DNA of 33,262 nucleotides from positions 1-33,262 of the forward strand of contig JAFZPI010000024.1 of NCBI GenBank assembly GCA_017552615.1, written 5' to 3'. This DNA is from Clostridia bacterium. GTDB taxonomy: Bacteria > Bacillota > Clostridia > Christensenellales > Aristaeellaceae. Positions 22,619 to 29,668 of this stretch are shown piece after piece (positions within the stretch are counted from its first letter, which is position 1; every line of letters begins with the position of its first letter). Position numbers and translations under genes: made by a program. The notes beneath the pieces were generated by a model. It had not been told where the DNA came from. It saw nothing but the letters and a program-made list of their open reading frames with translations, and did not search any database.

Positions 22619-24604
22619 TCAGTTTTCGGAAACTGTAAGAATCACGTTTTGATAGGTCCCGGCAGTAAGCGCATCCACCTCGGTGCCGCCGGTATAGGTG
22701 CTGTTGGCGTTTGTGGCGTCGGCGTTGATGAAGATGGTCAGCGCCATGCCGTCAGGCGTGGTGAGGGTTGCGCCTTCTTCCAGCGTGAGGCTGGAGAGGG
22801 TGGAGGTGCCGGTGATGACCCAGGTGCCGTTGGCGGTGACCGTGACGTCCGCACCGAGGTTTTCGGTGGCGGCGTAGGCTGTGTCATCCGCACGGATCAG
22901 GTTGTCCCGGACATCGCCAACCCAGTCATCTTCGGCGAAGGGAATTTCCGTATAGCCGTCGGCTTTGAGTGCGGCTTCAAGCGCCTCTTGGCTCCACAGG
23001 TCATTCCATGCCTGCAGGGTACCGGAGACAATGGCGCCGCACAGGGTGCTGTTTTCACCGATCGTGACGTTCATGCAGCGCTGGTAATCCTGGTGCAGGA
23101 TGTCGCCGGTGTATTCACCGTTAAGGAAGGTGACACTGACACCGGGCAGGGTTTCGCCCTCACCGACGGACAGATAACCGGAGGCAGACGGCGGGTCATA
23201 GGTCAGGACGGTCTGGACCAGGACGCCGTTGGATGTGCGGGTATCCGTGTTGTCAAACGTGAAATCACCGTTCATGGAGCGTACGAGAATCAGGGAACCG
23301 TAAAGATTGCGATTAAAGAAGTAGGCAGCGCCGCTTCCCGCACCGAACGACACATCCGGCTGCATGAAGAAGTCGTCGTTGGCTGCCATGGGCGTGACGT
23401 CTTCGGGCAGGTCCTCGGGCAGGGTGGACAGGAGCGCGTCTTTGAAGTTACCGACCGCGACCGTGCTGTTTCCAGGTACCGCGTTGTGCACGGCGACGGC
23501 GTTGAATGCGCCGGCAATGATCGTGGGTTCTTCCTCAGGAACATAATCCGGCACTTTGCTCATGGCATCGGCATCCGCCAGCGCATCGGCGGCACCGCCG
23601 GTCTGCAGGAGGGAGTTTCCGCACATAAAGGCGCCGTACTGGCCGCCGTACAGTTGGGAGGCGTACAGTTTCATGGCGTTGGTCAGGTAAGTGCCGTATC
23701 CGCCTTCCGTCGCGGCGCCCCTTGAGTTGATGACATAGGTGGTCGCGTCCACCGTGTCCTGGGAGATGGCGCCCCAATTGTTTGAGGTGACCGTGCTGTG
23801 GATGAACCAGCTGTTGTTGCGGGTCATCAGCAGGGTGGCGCGGCTTCCGCCGGCCAGGAGCTTGAACGGCGGCATCCAGAGCTCTGCCATGTCGGTGTGG
23901 GCCGTGATCTCGGAATCGACCACCACCAGGGAAGTGCCGTACGGATTCATTGTGCTGAACATATAGACCGCGGCGGAGCGAGATCCCTCGGAGGAGAGAC
24001 GGCTGTTCTTGATCCACAGTTCGCCGGTGCGCACCGCGACGCCCACACCGTAAGCCGCTTCATAGCCCACGTCGTTGTTTTTCTGCCCGGCGGTGGCGGA
24101 AATCTCAGAATCCTCGATGACGAAGCGGTCAGTCTCACCGGCCATGGCAATGGTGACGCCGTTGGCCTCTTCCGCGGTGATCACAGCTCCGGTCAGCCCT
24201 TCGGCTGTGATTTCACCGGACACGGTGCCGTTCCAGTTCTCCGCATAGCGGACTTCGCCGTTCTCAATGATGACCCCGGCGGAAGTGACGATTTCGTCGA
24301 ACGTCCCGAATTCCTGTCCGCCGGCCGGCATGCCCATGGATTCCCCGGACGAGTCGCCCGTGCTCTCACCGCCGGAATCCCCAAAGCCTTCGCCGGATGA
24401 ATCGCCTGTGGCCCCACCCGCAGAGTCGCCAAAGCCTTCCCCTGAGGAATCGCCGAATCCTTCACCCGCGGGCTGCCCCGAACTGTCTCCGGGTGAGTCG
24501 CCCGTTTCCGCGCAGACGGTGGACAGGGCGGCAGAAAAGCAAAGGGTGATCAGAAGTGTCAATGCCAGGAACATGGAGAGCCATTTTGCCTTCCGTGATT
24601 TCAT
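22619..24604 (-). CDS. Secreted beta-helix surface protein with octapeptide repeats
   Basis: This 661-aa exported protein has a signal peptide ending near VCA (residue 32). A Gly/Asp/Ser/Glu linker (35-96) of about seven 8-residue repeats leads to a long parallel beta-helix (~105-610) with repeated short turns such as VIEDSEISA, WIKNSRLSS and VVDSEITAH. The C-terminal strands are Thr/Val/Leu rich (TWVITGTSTLSSLTLEEG). No catalytic set, wall anchor (LPXTG) or SLH domain is visible; adhesin-like or glycan-binding surface function is an inference. Start ATG 24604 follows GAGGGG; the longer frame from 24688 runs through the promoter and is rejected. It is monocistronic with a clear promoter and terminator. 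Confidence 0.8.
   Translation of the reverse strand: MKSRKAKWLSMFLALTLLITLCFSAALSTVCAETGDSPGDSSGQPAGEGFGDSSGEGFGDSAGGATGDSSGEGFGDSGGESTGDSSGESMGMPAGGQEFGTFDEIVTSAGVIIENGEVRYAENWNGTVSGEITAEGLTGAVITAEEANGVTIAMAGETDRFVIEDSEISATAGQKNNDVGYEAAYGVGVAVRTGELWIKNSRLSSEGSRSAAVYMFSTMNPYGTSLVVVDSEITAHTDMAELWMPPFKLLAGGSRATLLMTRNNSWFIHSTVTSNNWGAISQDTVDATTYVINSRGAATEGGYGTYLTNAMKLYASQLYGGQYGAFMCGNSLLQTGGAADALADADAMSKVPDYVPEEEPTIIAGAFNAVAVHNAVPGNSTVAVGNFKDALLSTLPEDLPEDVTPMAANDDFFMQPDVSFGAGSGAAYFFNRNLYGSLILVRSMNGDFTFDNTDTRTSNGVLVQTVLTYDPPSASGYLSVGEGETLPGVSVTFLNGEYTGDILHQDYQRCMNVTIGENSTLCGAIVSGTLQAWNDLWSQEALEAALKADGYTEIPFAEDDWVGDVRDNLIRADDTAYAATENLGADVTVTANGTWVITGTSTLSSLTLEEGATLTTPDGMALTIFINADATNANSTYTGGTEVDALTAGTYQNVILTVSEN
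24317..24502 (-). repeat. In-gene 24-bp repeats coding Gly-Asp-Ser octapeptides
   Basis: The coded units are EGFGDSSG, EGFGDSAG, GATGDSSG, EGFGDSGG, ESTGDSSG and ESMGMPAG, preceded by a degenerate unit. The segment is a flexible acidic linker between the signal peptide and the beta-helix. A looser linker of like composition occurs after the signal peptide of the GH3 protein at 16065. Confidence 0.8.
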
Positions 24605-24650
24605 TGGTTTCCCCTCCTCAGTATAGGTCGATTCGGTTCCGGATGTTATG

Positions 24651-24679
24651 ATTATATCATATTTTATGGCTATTCGCAA
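24651..24679 (-). promoter_or_regulatory. Promoter of the beta-helix surface protein gene
   Basis: Read on the minus strand: TTGCGA (24674-24679), 17 bp, TATAAT (24651-24656), about 46 nt before the start codon. Confidence 0.8.
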
Positions 24680-24737
24680 TGTGCGCATGCGGGGAACAGC
24701 GGGATGTGTTTTGCGCCCGGGTGCTTCTGTTTTTCAG

Positions 24738-25931
24738 TTATGGTTCGCCTGCAGCGGGGAGATAGCTCGACAAATCCTTGAACAGATCCCGGATCGACAG
24801 GGGGGGAACCTGAATGGCGAACTGGGACAGCCCCTGATAGATGGCTTCGATCACCATCAGGACCATCAGGCTGATGGCGAATATGGGGACCAGTGTACTG
24901 AGAGGCTTGTACTTCGGGGTACGCGTGTAGGAGAACAGAAGGACGACAGGCGCGACGAACAGCAGCGGAATGCTCTTGCCAAAGCCCATTGCTGCGCTCA
25001 CGGACAGAAGATTTGAGACGGTTTCGACGTCGGTTACCGCTTCCAGCGAGTCGGCGGAATAGATCGTCACGAAGACCAGGATGATAAAATCCAGGATCGC
25101 GGAGATGACGAGAATGACGCTCAGATAAACGGAAAAATGCAGGGAGTTCCGGTTGGTCTTCAGGAATGCCTGGTACTCTTCATGAGTCCGTCCGTGCTTG
25201 CAGAAACGCAGTTCCCGTGTCTTGATCAGGAGCGCCAGGGTCATGAAGACCACAAAGGTCATCGGCGGTTTGACGGTCAGCAAGGGGAAGGACCAGAGCG
25301 GCAATGTGATATCCCCGGCGGCGGCCTTTCCTTTCATGACGATGGAAAAAACCTCATAGGCGACAGGCAGGAGCGCGAACAGCCGGAAAATGATGGTTTT
25401 CTTCCCGGTGAAAAACCGCTTCGGCCGGGCGTTCAGGAAATACATGAACAGGGTGCAGAGAAACAAATCGACAAAGATGTTGAAGGCGATGAATCCTTCC
25501 TGAAGCTTTTCGCGGAAAAACCCTGTCAGGACCGGAACGACGTTTTCGGGGTCTGTCACGAACTGCGCGATCAGGCTGACGACATAGCGGCTGAAAAAGA
25601 GAACCGTGACCAGGAAGATGGCCAGGGCTCCGCCTCCGTTCCGGATCAACTGCATCCTGTAACCTTCGGAGGCGTTCAGGATCCTGGCAAAGTTTGAAAT
25701 CAGCAGGAAGGGCAGGGAAAGCGTATTGAAATAAGTCAACACCTGGACTGTCCCGTATGTGCTCTCAGCGGATGCCGGGTCCAGCATCATGCTCAGATTG
25801 AGGCACATAATGACAACCATCAGGGAAATGCACAGCCAGCCAAGGATCTGGAATCCCTGGTAAGACAGCGGCCCGCGGTACCGGATATCGTTTTCGATCT
25901 CGATTTCATGGAATTTGCGCCGTTTTCGCAT
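24738..25931 (-). CDS. Multi-spanning membrane protein of unknown family
   Basis: I do not recognise this 397-aa protein. It has a basic, acidic-patched N-terminus (MRKRRKFHEIEIEND) and about nine hydrophobic helices, for example ILGWLCISLMVVIMCL, ALAIFLVTVLFFSRYVV, LSVILVISAILDFIIL and IPLLFVAPVVLLFSY. No transporter or enzyme motif is evident. Start ATG 25931 follows AGAAGGAG by 9 nt; the longer open frame to 26165 crosses the promoter and is rejected. It is divergent from the DUF2975-Xre operon, sharing the intergenic region that contains two palindromes, so it may be co-regulated with it. Confidence 0.75.
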   Translation of the reverse strand: MRKRRKFHEIEIENDIRYRGPLSYQGFQILGWLCISLMVVIMCLNLSMMLDPASAESTYGTVQVLTYFNTLSLPFLLISNFARILNASEGYRMQLIRNGGGALAIFLVTVLFFSRYVVSLIAQFVTDPENVVPVLTGFFREKLQEGFIAFNIFVDLFLCTLFMYFLNARPKRFFTGKKTIIFRLFALLPVAYEVFSIVMKGKAAAGDITLPLWSFPLLTVKPPMTFVVFMTLALLIKTRELRFCKHGRTHEEYQAFLKTNRNSLHFSVYLSVILVISAILDFIILVFVTIYSADSLEAVTDVETVSNLLSVSAAMGFGKSIPLLFVAPVVLLFSYTRTPKYKPLSTLVPIFAISLMVLMVIEAIYQGLSQFAIQVPPLSIRDLFKDLSSYLPAAGEP

Positions 25932-26001
25932 AGGATCAGACTCCTTCTGTTGCGATATATGGTATCCGGCTTCGGGGAAGAAGCTCTTTTGTTCAGGACA
26001 G

Positions 26002-26030
26002 ATTGTAGTCAAACTGACGGTGAAATACAA
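26002..26030 (-). promoter_or_regulatory. Promoter of the membrane protein gene
   Basis: Read on the minus strand: TTGTAT (26025-26030), 17 bp, TACAAT (26002-26007), about 70 nt before ATG 25931. Confidence 0.7.
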
Positions 26031-26088
26031 GCGCTTTCTGCATGATTCCTGTATGTGGATCGTGTGATCTATGTAATCGATAAAGAAA

Positions 26089-26105
26089 TTTACGATAAAC
26101 GTAAA
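26089..26105. promoter_or_regulatory. Operator candidate 1 (17-bp palindrome)
   Basis: TTTACGATAAACGTAAA has 6-bp arms around a 5-bp centre. It lies 7 bp upstream of the -35 of the DUF2975 promoter and matches operator candidate 2 at 12 of 17 positions. Confidence 0.6.
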
Positions 26106-26112
26106 AAAGTTA

Positions 26113-26141
26113 TTGACAAATGAAGATCTAATGAGTATAAT
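26113..26141 (+). promoter_or_regulatory. Perfect consensus promoter of the DUF2975-Xre operon
   Basis: TTGACA (26113-26118), exactly 17 bp, TATAAT (26136-26141). Such a strong promoter between two palindromes suggests tight repression by the operon's own regulator. Confidence 0.92.
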
Positions 26142-26151
26142 GGCACTGTAA

Positions 26152-26168
26152 TTAATGATTAACATTAA
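26152..26168. promoter_or_regulatory. Operator candidate 2 (17-bp palindrome)
   Basis: TTAATGATTAACATTAA has the same 6-5-6 layout as the palindrome at 26089. It begins just after the expected transcription start, and its centre is 63 bp from that of the first copy, close to six helical turns. Confidence 0.6.
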
Positions 26169-26196
26169 TTAATCAACGAAAAGGAAGGGAACTCAC

Positions 26197-26802
26197 ATGG
26201 AAAACAATAAACTGATCCGCAGCGCATCCGTGATCGACAGGATCCTGAAGATCCTTCAGGGGTTTGCCCTGGCCGGGGTAATCGTGGCCGCGATCTTCAT
26301 CCCGCTGACCCTGATTTTCGGAGAGAAGATCGTCGTCAATTCTTCGTATGTCGATATCGGCGTCCTGAACCTCCACCTGGCCGTAGATTCCGCCGAATAC
26401 CTGGATCTCGGCCACCTCAAGCTGAGCATCTGCTCCATGCTCGCGGGTATGATCCTTGTAAGCGCCGCCACATGGTACTGCCTCAAAGTGCTCCGCGAGA
26501 TTCTGGTGCCGATGAAAGAGGGGACTCCCTTTGCCGAGGGGATCTCCGCAAAGATCCGGAAACTGGCATGGACGGTGCTGATTGGCGGCGGGATTGCCGA
26601 AATCAGCGCAAAAGTCGCCACGGTCTTCGAAACCCGTGCCTACCATATCGAGAAACTGCTCGATGATTCCGTTGTCAAATCCATTTCCTACGACTATAAA
26701 ATCAGCCTTTGGTTTGTCGTCGCGGCGCTGATCCTGTTCTTCCTGTCCTATATCTTCCGCTACGGCGAAGAACTGCAGCGCGAATCGGACGAGACACTGT
26801 GA
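26197..26802 (+). CDS. DUF2975-family membrane protein
   Basis: This 201-aa protein has four hydrophobic helices (GFALAGVIVAAIFIPLTLIF, CSMLAGMILVSAATWYCL, LAWTVLIGGGIAEISA, ISLWFVVAALILFFLSYIF), matching the DUF2975 family of Bacillota membrane proteins. The cytoplasmic segment REILVPMKEGTPFAEGISAKIRKL between helices 2 and 3 is typical of the family. The molecular role is unknown; members are almost always encoded next to a small Xre-type regulator, as here 12 nt downstream. Start ATG 26197 follows AAGGAAGGG. It could act as a membrane sensor or anti-regulator for its partner, which is inference from gene pairing. Confidence 0.85.
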   Translation: MENNKLIRSASVIDRILKILQGFALAGVIVAAIFIPLTLIFGEKIVVNSSYVDIGVLNLHLAVDSAEYLDLGHLKLSICSMLAGMILVSAATWYCLKVLREILVPMKEGTPFAEGISAKIRKLAWTVLIGGGIAEISAKVATVFETRAYHIEKLLDDSVVKSISYDYKISLWFVVAALILFFLSYIFRYGEELQRESDETL

Positions 26803-26814
26803 GGAGGGGACGCC

Positions 26815-27042
26815 ATGGGGAAAATCATTCTGCGTCTTGACCGCGTGATGGCGGACCGGAAGACAAGCCTCAAGGATCTTTCGGAGAAAGTCGGTGTTTC
26901 CAACGTTAACCTCTCCAAAATGAAAACCGGAAAGATCAGCGCAATCCGGTTTTCAACCTTGGAGGCGATATGTGAGGCGCTCCACTGCCAGCCGGGGGAC
27001 ATACTGGAATATGACCCTGATGCTGAAGAAGACAGCCCGTAA
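26815..27042 (+). CDS. Small Xre/Cro-CI regulator (YozG-like)
   Basis: This 75-aa protein is little more than a helix-turn-helix of the Cro/CI class: KTSLKDLSEKVGVSNVNLSKMKTG, then FSTLEAICEALHCQPGDILEY. The length and the pairing with DUF2975 match the YozG family. It follows the DUF2975 gene by 12 nt with GAGGGG before ATG 26815, so both are one transcript ended by a strong terminator. The two 17-bp palindromes around the operon promoter are plausible binding sites, giving autoregulation. Confidence 0.92.
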   Translation: MGKIILRLDRVMADRKTSLKDLSEKVGVSNVNLSKMKTGKISAIRFSTLEAICEALHCQPGDILEYDPDAEEDSP

Positions 27043-27050
27043 ACGCTGAA

Positions 27051-27092
27051 CCGAAAAACCTCGCTGCCTGTTCTCACAGCGAGGTTTTTCGG
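27051..27092. terminator. Bidirectional terminator
   Basis: CCGAAAAACCTCGCTG (27051-27066) and CAGCGAGGTTTTTCGG (27077-27092) are perfect 16-bp arms with a 10-nt loop. It serves the Xre gene and the convergent redoxin gene. Confidence 0.95.
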
Positions 27093-27110
27093 TGGTTCAG
27101 ATCATGACAA

Positions 27111-28895
27111 TCAGATCCGGTTCAGGATAAACTCCAGCTCTTCGCCATAGGGGGAAGCAATGGTCACGGTCTCTTTGTCGCCCTCGTAGCCTTCGGGGAT
27201 GCGGAGCGTGTGGATCTCCCAGGGATAGGGCTCCAGCGTGAAGTGGCACTCCCCGTTTTCATCGGAAGTGTAGACCGTGCAGGTGGCGTCATCGCAGACC
27301 TGGCACACGACCCCGGCCACCGGGTTGCCGTCTTGGTCGACATAGCGGACGACATAAGAGGCTTCATCGGGGATTTCGAAAACAACATCCGGGATCACAT
27401 CCGTGGCAAAAGCGGTGCCGTCTGCATAGTTCCAGGTCAGGTCTTCCGTATAGGCAGCCAGTTCTACGCTGAAGAAATAGTTGGCGTTTTCCTCATCCGC
27501 GAAGTAGATGACAGAGGTCATCTCCTCAAGGTTGTTCCAGTACAGGTACTGGCAGGTGTAGGAATAACCGGTCTCGGTAACGGAATCGATCCCGGACGAA
27601 GTGGTGAAGATCCCGTCGTGGAAGGCGTCGCGCAGGAGCGTGATGTTCCCGTTGTAGTCACAATAGAGCGGATCTACATCCGGGTCGACCGAGCTGTTGA
27701 TCGTGACCGCAAAGTCCGCCTGTCCTCCCGGGATGATATAGAATTTCGCATCGCCGAAGAGGTAATCCATCGTGATCGGATCATTGGTTACGACTTCACG
27801 GGCGCTCTCATTCACAGGCGTGATGGAGATCGTATCCGATACCGGATAGGTGGGATTGGCGGCCAAAGCGGCTGCGGCTTCGTCACCGGTGAGAACGGCT
27901 ACGCTGTCGATGCAGACGATCTCTTCACTGCCTTCGTAATCCGATGCGGATTCCCGGCTGTAGGTTAAGGTGAGGACGAGGTCTCCGTCCGCCTGCACCG
28001 GGATGGCATACGTGAACCAACCCATCTCGCCGGAGAAAGCCTTCACCCGCTCGCCGTTGACACGCAGGATGAGGCAGTCGAAAATGGCTTCGGTGTCCAG
28101 CTTCGCGGTGACAGCGATGGCATCGCCTGCGGATGCGGACAGCGGGATGGAGAGTTCGGATTCGGTCTCAATGATCACGCCCTTGTTGGAGGGTGTAACC
28201 ACGGTACGGCCGTCCACTTCCGCGGTGACCATCGGCCAGGTGTATTCGTCCTCGGGATTGAGAACAGTGCTCGTTTCCAGCGCCGCCGAGAGTTCCGCGG
28301 GATTCTGGGCCTCGACCGTCGGGCGGAGACGGGGCGTCTCGGTCAGCAGGACAGGTTCGCTGTAATCCTCGCCGAGGAAGGGCTCGAAAAGCATCTCGAA
28401 CAGGCTCTGATCTGTCATGGCGCCGCAGTCGATGAAGCAGATCACGCCGTTGCGGTCAATGATAACCGATGTCGGGATGCCTTCCTGCGCGAATTTGTCC
28501 ATGAAATCGAACTCGTCATGGCCTACATAGAAGGTCATGGCATGGGAAGACACATAGGCGGCCAGGATATCGTCGGTGTCGTCGGGCTCGACGGAGAGCG
28601 CAACGATGGCAACGCGATCAGAATGCGCCTCATAAGCCGCCTCCATGGACGGGAACTCCATCTCGCAGGGCCCGCACCAGGTGGCCCAGAGATTCAGCAG
28701 CACCATGTCTTTCTCCTGCAGGAGCGCGGAAAGGGTGACGGTCTGGCCGTCATACGTCGTGAAGGTGAAATCCTCCATGGCGTCGCCCAGCTGATAATAC
28801 GGGGTTTCGCCCTCTTCGTCCCAGCCCTCTTCGGCAAGGGCAACCCCGGTCAGGCACAGGGCCAGAGCGCACAGCAATGCCAACAGTTTCTTCAT
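27111..28895 (-). CDS. Secreted TlpA-like thioredoxin with large C-terminal surface extension
   Basis: This 594-aa exported protein has a signal peptide ending ALA (residue 21). A TlpA/ResA-type thioredoxin domain (~34-180) has the active site WCGPC (Cys74, Cys77) and the cis-Pro loop GIPTS. Normal TlpA proteins stop near residue 190. Here some 400 residues follow: beta-rich segments resembling a carbohydrate-binding jelly roll (~235-345), an unassigned region, and a terminal SpaA/Cna-B-like domain (YVVRYVDQDGNPVAGVVCQV, then GECHFTLEPYPWEIH). The thioredoxin part would reduce or exchange disulfides outside the membrane; the extension would tether it to surface glycan or proteins, which is inference. 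Start ATG 28895 follows AAAGGAGG. It is divergent from the smaller redoxin at 29089. Confidence 0.87.
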   Translation of the reverse strand: MKKLLALLCALALCLTGVALAEEGWDEEGETPYYQLGDAMEDFTFTTYDGQTVTLSALLQEKDMVLLNLWATWCGPCEMEFPSMEAAYEAHSDRVAIVALSVEPDDTDDILAAYVSSHAMTFYVGHDEFDFMDKFAQEGIPTSVIIDRNGVICFIDCGAMTDQSLFEMLFEPFLGEDYSEPVLLTETPRLRPTVEAQNPAELSAALETSTVLNPEDEYTWPMVTAEVDGRTVVTPSNKGVIIETESELSIPLSASAGDAIAVTAKLDTEAIFDCLILRVNGERVKAFSGEMGWFTYAIPVQADGDLVLTLTYSRESASDYEGSEEIVCIDSVAVLTGDEAAAALAANPTYPVSDTISITPVNESAREVVTNDPITMDYLFGDAKFYIIPGGQADFAVTINSSVDPDVDPLYCDYNGNITLLRDAFHDGIFTTSSGIDSVTETGYSYTCQYLYWNNLEEMTSVIYFADEENANYFFSVELAAYTEDLTWNYADGTAFATDVIPDVVFEIPDEASYVVRYVDQDGNPVAGVVCQVCDDATCTVYTSDENGECHFTLEPYPWEIHTLRIPEGYEGDKETVTIASPYGEELEFILNRI

Positions 28896-28935
28896 CGAAA
28901 TTTCCTCCTTTTTGATTTAGGGAACCAACAGGGAG

Positions 28936-28964
28936 AGTGTATGCCCCGACAGACTTTTTGTCAA
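28936..28964 (-). promoter_or_regulatory. Promoter of the large redoxin gene
   Basis: Read on the minus strand: TTGACA (28959-28964), 17 bp, TACACT (28936-28941), about 40 nt before the start codon. Confidence 0.7.
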
Positions 28965-29029
28965 CGTCAATGAAGGACAGACGGCGGCGATCGTTTGGTT
29001 TTTTCTTATTCGTCTGACGGATATTTCCA

Positions 29030-29058
29030 TTGGTTGAAAGCAAAGATTCGGATATAAT
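29030..29058 (+). promoter_or_regulatory. Promoter of the redoxin - beta-galactosidase operon
   Basis: TTGGTT (29030-29035), 17 bp, TATAAT (29053-29058), 30 nt before ATG 29089. Confidence 0.75.
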
Positions 29059-29088
29059 AATCACAGGTCCATTCGGGAGGGAAAGAGA

Positions 29089-29652
29089 ATGAGGCGGTTT
29101 TTGTGTATTCTGGTTTTCCTCACATTGCTTTATACGGGCGGCTTTGCCGAACGATGGGATGAGGTCGTCGGCCAGACGGCACCGGATTTTGAAGCCGTTT
29201 GTGCGGATGGAAGTATATATCACCTTTATGATGCTCTGTCAGAAAAACGCCTTGCGGTGGTCTGCGTGTTCGGTTCCGGCTGCGGGGCGTGCAGGAAGGA
29301 ACTGCACGCGCTGGAGATGGCCTACCGCCTGTATGGCGAGGACGTGTCCGTGATTGCGCTTTCTCTGGACCGCACATATGACACGGACGAAGTGCTGCTG
29401 GCATTTGCGGCGGAGCAGGGCATAACCTTCCCGCTGGCTCGCGACCCTGCCCGGACCGCCCGTTTCATGCAGATCAATATGTATCCGGCGTGGATGCTCC
29501 TTGATGCAAATGCAACCGTGCTGGCGATCGAGGTTAACGGTCCCGCGTCCATCGACCATTTTGCGGAAGTGTTTGATTCGTTCCTTGGGAATTCGCAGAA
29601 TGACAGCGAAGTTCTCTGCGAGGGAGAGAGTTGCCTGATTCCCGAAGAGTGA
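29089..29652 (+). CDS. Secreted TlpA/AhpC-type redoxin
   Basis: This 187-aa exported protein has a short signal peptide ending GFA (residue 20) and a single thioredoxin-fold domain. The entry segment VGQTAPDFEAVCADG is typical of redoxins, and the active site is GSGCGACRKELHAL, with CGAC in place of the common CGPC. The cis-Pro is in MYPAWMLLD. The last residues carry one more Cys pair (VLCEGESC). It probably exchanges disulfides or protects proteins outside the membrane. Start ATG 29089 follows GGGAGGG. The stop is 16 nt before the GH2 gene, so the two are cotranscribed. Electron donor is unknown; no CcdA-type partner is in the window. Confidence 0.85.
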   Translation: MRRFLCILVFLTLLYTGGFAERWDEVVGQTAPDFEAVCADGSIYHLYDALSEKRLAVVCVFGSGCGACRKELHALEMAYRLYGEDVSVIALSLDRTYDTDEVLLAFAAEQGITFPLARDPARTARFMQINMYPAWMLLDANATVLAIEVNGPASIDHFAEVFDSFLGNSQNDSEVLCEGESCLIPEE

Positions 29653-29668
29653 GTGAGGAGGGATTGCG

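Noticed and set aside
25932-26165. Extension of the membrane protein gene to an upstream start
   Set aside because: The extra codons cover the TTGTAT-17-TACAAT promoter and the upstream palindromes; AGAAGGAG before ATG 25931 fixes the start.
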